Positions 63,361 through 64,000 of a stretch of 64,000 nucleotides of DNA are shown here, piece after piece. Under the pieces are notes generated by a model. The model was not told the origin of the DNA. It searched no databases and saw nothing but the letters and a program-made list of their open reading frames with translations. The first letter of the stretch is position 1; each line of letters opens with the position of its first letter. This DNA comes from Saccoglossus kowalevskii. Its lineage: Eukaryota > Hemichordata > Enteropneusta > Harrimaniidae. A program made the position numbers and the translations under genes. The stretch lies in assembly GCF_000003605.2 (NCBI RefSeq), contig NW_003144150.1, forward strand, positions 1-64,000, read 5' to 3'.

Positions 63361-64000
63361 GTCTGGTGAGGGAGATGTGAGGTAACTCTGAGTGTCTAGT
63401 TAGGGTGATGTGAGGTAACTCTGAGTGTCTAGTGAGGGTGATGTGAGGTAAGTCTGAGTGTCTAGTTAGGGTGATGTGAGGTAACTCTGAGTGTCTAGTG
63501 AGGGTGATGTGGGGTAACTCTGAGTGTCTAGTTAGGGTGATGTGAGGTAACTCTGAGTGTCTAGTGAGGGTGATGTGAGGTAACTCTGAGTGTCTAGTTA
63601 GGGTGATGTGAGGTAACTCTGAGTGTCTAGTGAGGGTGATGTGGGGTAACTCTGAGTATCTAGTGAGGGTGATGTGAGGTAACTCTGAGTGTCTAGTGAG
63701 GGTGATGTGAGGTAACTCTGAGTGTCTAGTTAGGGTGATGTGAGGTAACTCTGAGTGTCTAGTGAGGGTGATGTGAGGTAACTCTGAGTGTCTAGTTAGG
63801 GTGATGTGAGGTAACTCTGAGTGTCTAGTGAGGGTGATGTGAGGTAACTCTGAGTGTCTAGTTAGGGTGATGTGAGGTAACTCTGAGTGTCTAGTGAGGG
63901 TGATGTGAGGGTGATGTGAGGTAACTCTGAGTGTCTAGTGAGGGTGATGTGAGGTAACTCTGAGTGTCAAGTGAGGGTGATGTGAGGTAACTCTGAGTGT
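63361..64000. repeat. Copy of the 12.82-kb block, cut by the window edge
   Basis: It starts with the rare K unit carrying GAGATGTGAGG. A perfect 297-bp module follows (A at 63658), then S and T units, a 44-bp unit near 63902, and a P unit. It matches 12820-13459 at a constant offset of 50,541 bp. One difference noticed: AAGTCTGAG at 63450. Confidence 0.85.

Larger units (their letters stand above)
98..64000. repeat. Giant tandem array of a 33-bp unit (about 1,930 copies)
   Basis: Head-to-tail copies of one 33-bp unit fill the window to its right edge, always in the same orientation; I saw no inverted copy. Each unit carries GGTAACTCTGAG and CTAGTGAGGGTGATGTGA. Most copies differ from the consensus at zero to three positions, drawn from a limited set of recurring variants (codes in the summary). 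Length changes are few: 31-bp units (X), 32-bp units (J), and single cases of 23, 39 and 44 bp. The + strand is G-rich (13 G to 3 C per unit). The consensus has no CpG; CpG appears only in rare variants such as AGCGAGGG, GAGCGTCT, CTCGGAG and TCCGAG. The unit size lies in the minisatellite range and the array length in the satellite range. The family is not recognised. The right end is not reached. Confidence 0.98.
54612..64000. repeat. Array section 4: to the right edge
   Basis: Array without genes up to the window end. It contains the module at 55182, the 237-bp duplication at 57.27 kb, a shortened 18-unit block at 58.79 kb, a 23-bp unit near 59529 (TAGGGTGATTCTGAG), X units at 61609 and 62431, and long-range copies of blocks from 12.8 and 29.8 kb. 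The array shows no decay towards the right edge, so its end is not near. Confidence 0.9.

Noticed and set aside
98-64000. CRISPR array
   Set aside because: The units are directly adjacent with no unique spacers of constant length; a 33-bp period with near-identical whole units is a plain tandem repeat.
98-64000. Telomere or interstitial telomere tract
   Set aside because: TTAGGG occurs at most once per 33 bp and never in tandem, so this is not telomeric repeat.
98-64000. Arrays of cryptic splice donors (GAGGTAACT in each unit)
   Set aside because: The match to the donor consensus is partial (C at position +5) and there is no acceptor, exon or transcript evidence. In a 33-bp repeat such a chance motif is repeated automatically.
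98-64000. Transcription-factor or recombination-hotspot arrays (T-box-like GGTGTGA, Chi-like GGTGG)
   Set aside because: Short G-rich matches are expected in this composition. None is exact and conserved across the variant classes, so no site is called.
98-64000. tRNA, rRNA, snoRNA or other RNA genes, and transposon or virus-derived insertions
   Set aside because: Every stretch read belongs to the 33-bp unit or its diverged forms. No cloverleaf, conserved rRNA segment, long terminal repeat, poly-A tail or inverted terminal repeat was seen.

Overview
This window holds no recognisable gene. Apart from about 97 bases at the left end, all of it (about 98-64000, running off the right edge) is one continuous head-to-tail tandem array of a 33-bp unit, roughly 1,930 copies. 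An array this long and this layered points to a eukaryotic satellite or giant minisatellite read through by a long-read assembly. The flank is too short and anonymous to name a species, and I do not recognise the unit.

The unit has two invariant cores on the + strand, GGTAACTCTGAG and, a few bases later, CTAGTGAGGGTGATGTGA. By my count it has 13 G, 3 C, 7 A and 10 T, so the + strand is strongly G-rich, and it contains no CpG. In consensus units all three + frames hit a stop (TAG, TAA or TGA) in every unit. On the - strand one frame is closed by TAG, but two are open because 33 is divisible by 3. They give 11-residue periodic peptides (HSELPHITLTR and DTQSYLTSPSL). All long open frames here are by-products of this and I annotate none as a gene.

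Units fall into a small set of recurring variants, coded as follows in the entries: S = standard; T = TAGTTAGGG; A = GAGTATCTAG; W = TAGTGTGGGTGGTG; K = GTCTGGTGAG; V = GAGGGTGGTGTG; C = TAGCAAGGGTGGTGGTAGG; H = GATGTGGGGTAAC; Y = GATGTAAGG; q = TAGTAAGGG; P = GTCAAGTGAG; N = GAGTGAATAG; E = AACACTGAG; J = GTTGGGGGTAAC or GTTGGGTGTAAC (32-bp unit); X = GGTAACTGAG (31-bp unit). Their order is not random. A 9-unit, 297-bp module (K-T-S-T-H-T-S-T-H, then A) recurs at least ten times at exactly 297 bp. 18-unit (594-bp) and 24-unit (792-bp) blocks recur, and rare private substitutions mark copies separated by 0.3 to 50 kb.

Layout: 1-97 is non-repeat flank with a short ACGT run. 98-240 is the array edge with its own G-rich variant. 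240-9715 is mixed array. 9716-9955 is a diverged poly-G-rich subfamily. 9956-20771 is mixed array rich in T/S alternation. 20772-20915 is a second diverged subfamily. 20916-54545 is array with the clearest higher-order blocks, local tandem duplications and a 23-unit pure run. 54546-54611 is a third, badly diverged patch. 54612-64000 is array with a 237-bp tandem duplication and with long-range copies of blocks from 12.8 and 29.8 kb. No tRNA, rRNA, CRISPR (no unique spacers), transposon, promoter or terminator could be supported. The notable content is the array's size and its record of duplication, not a coded system.
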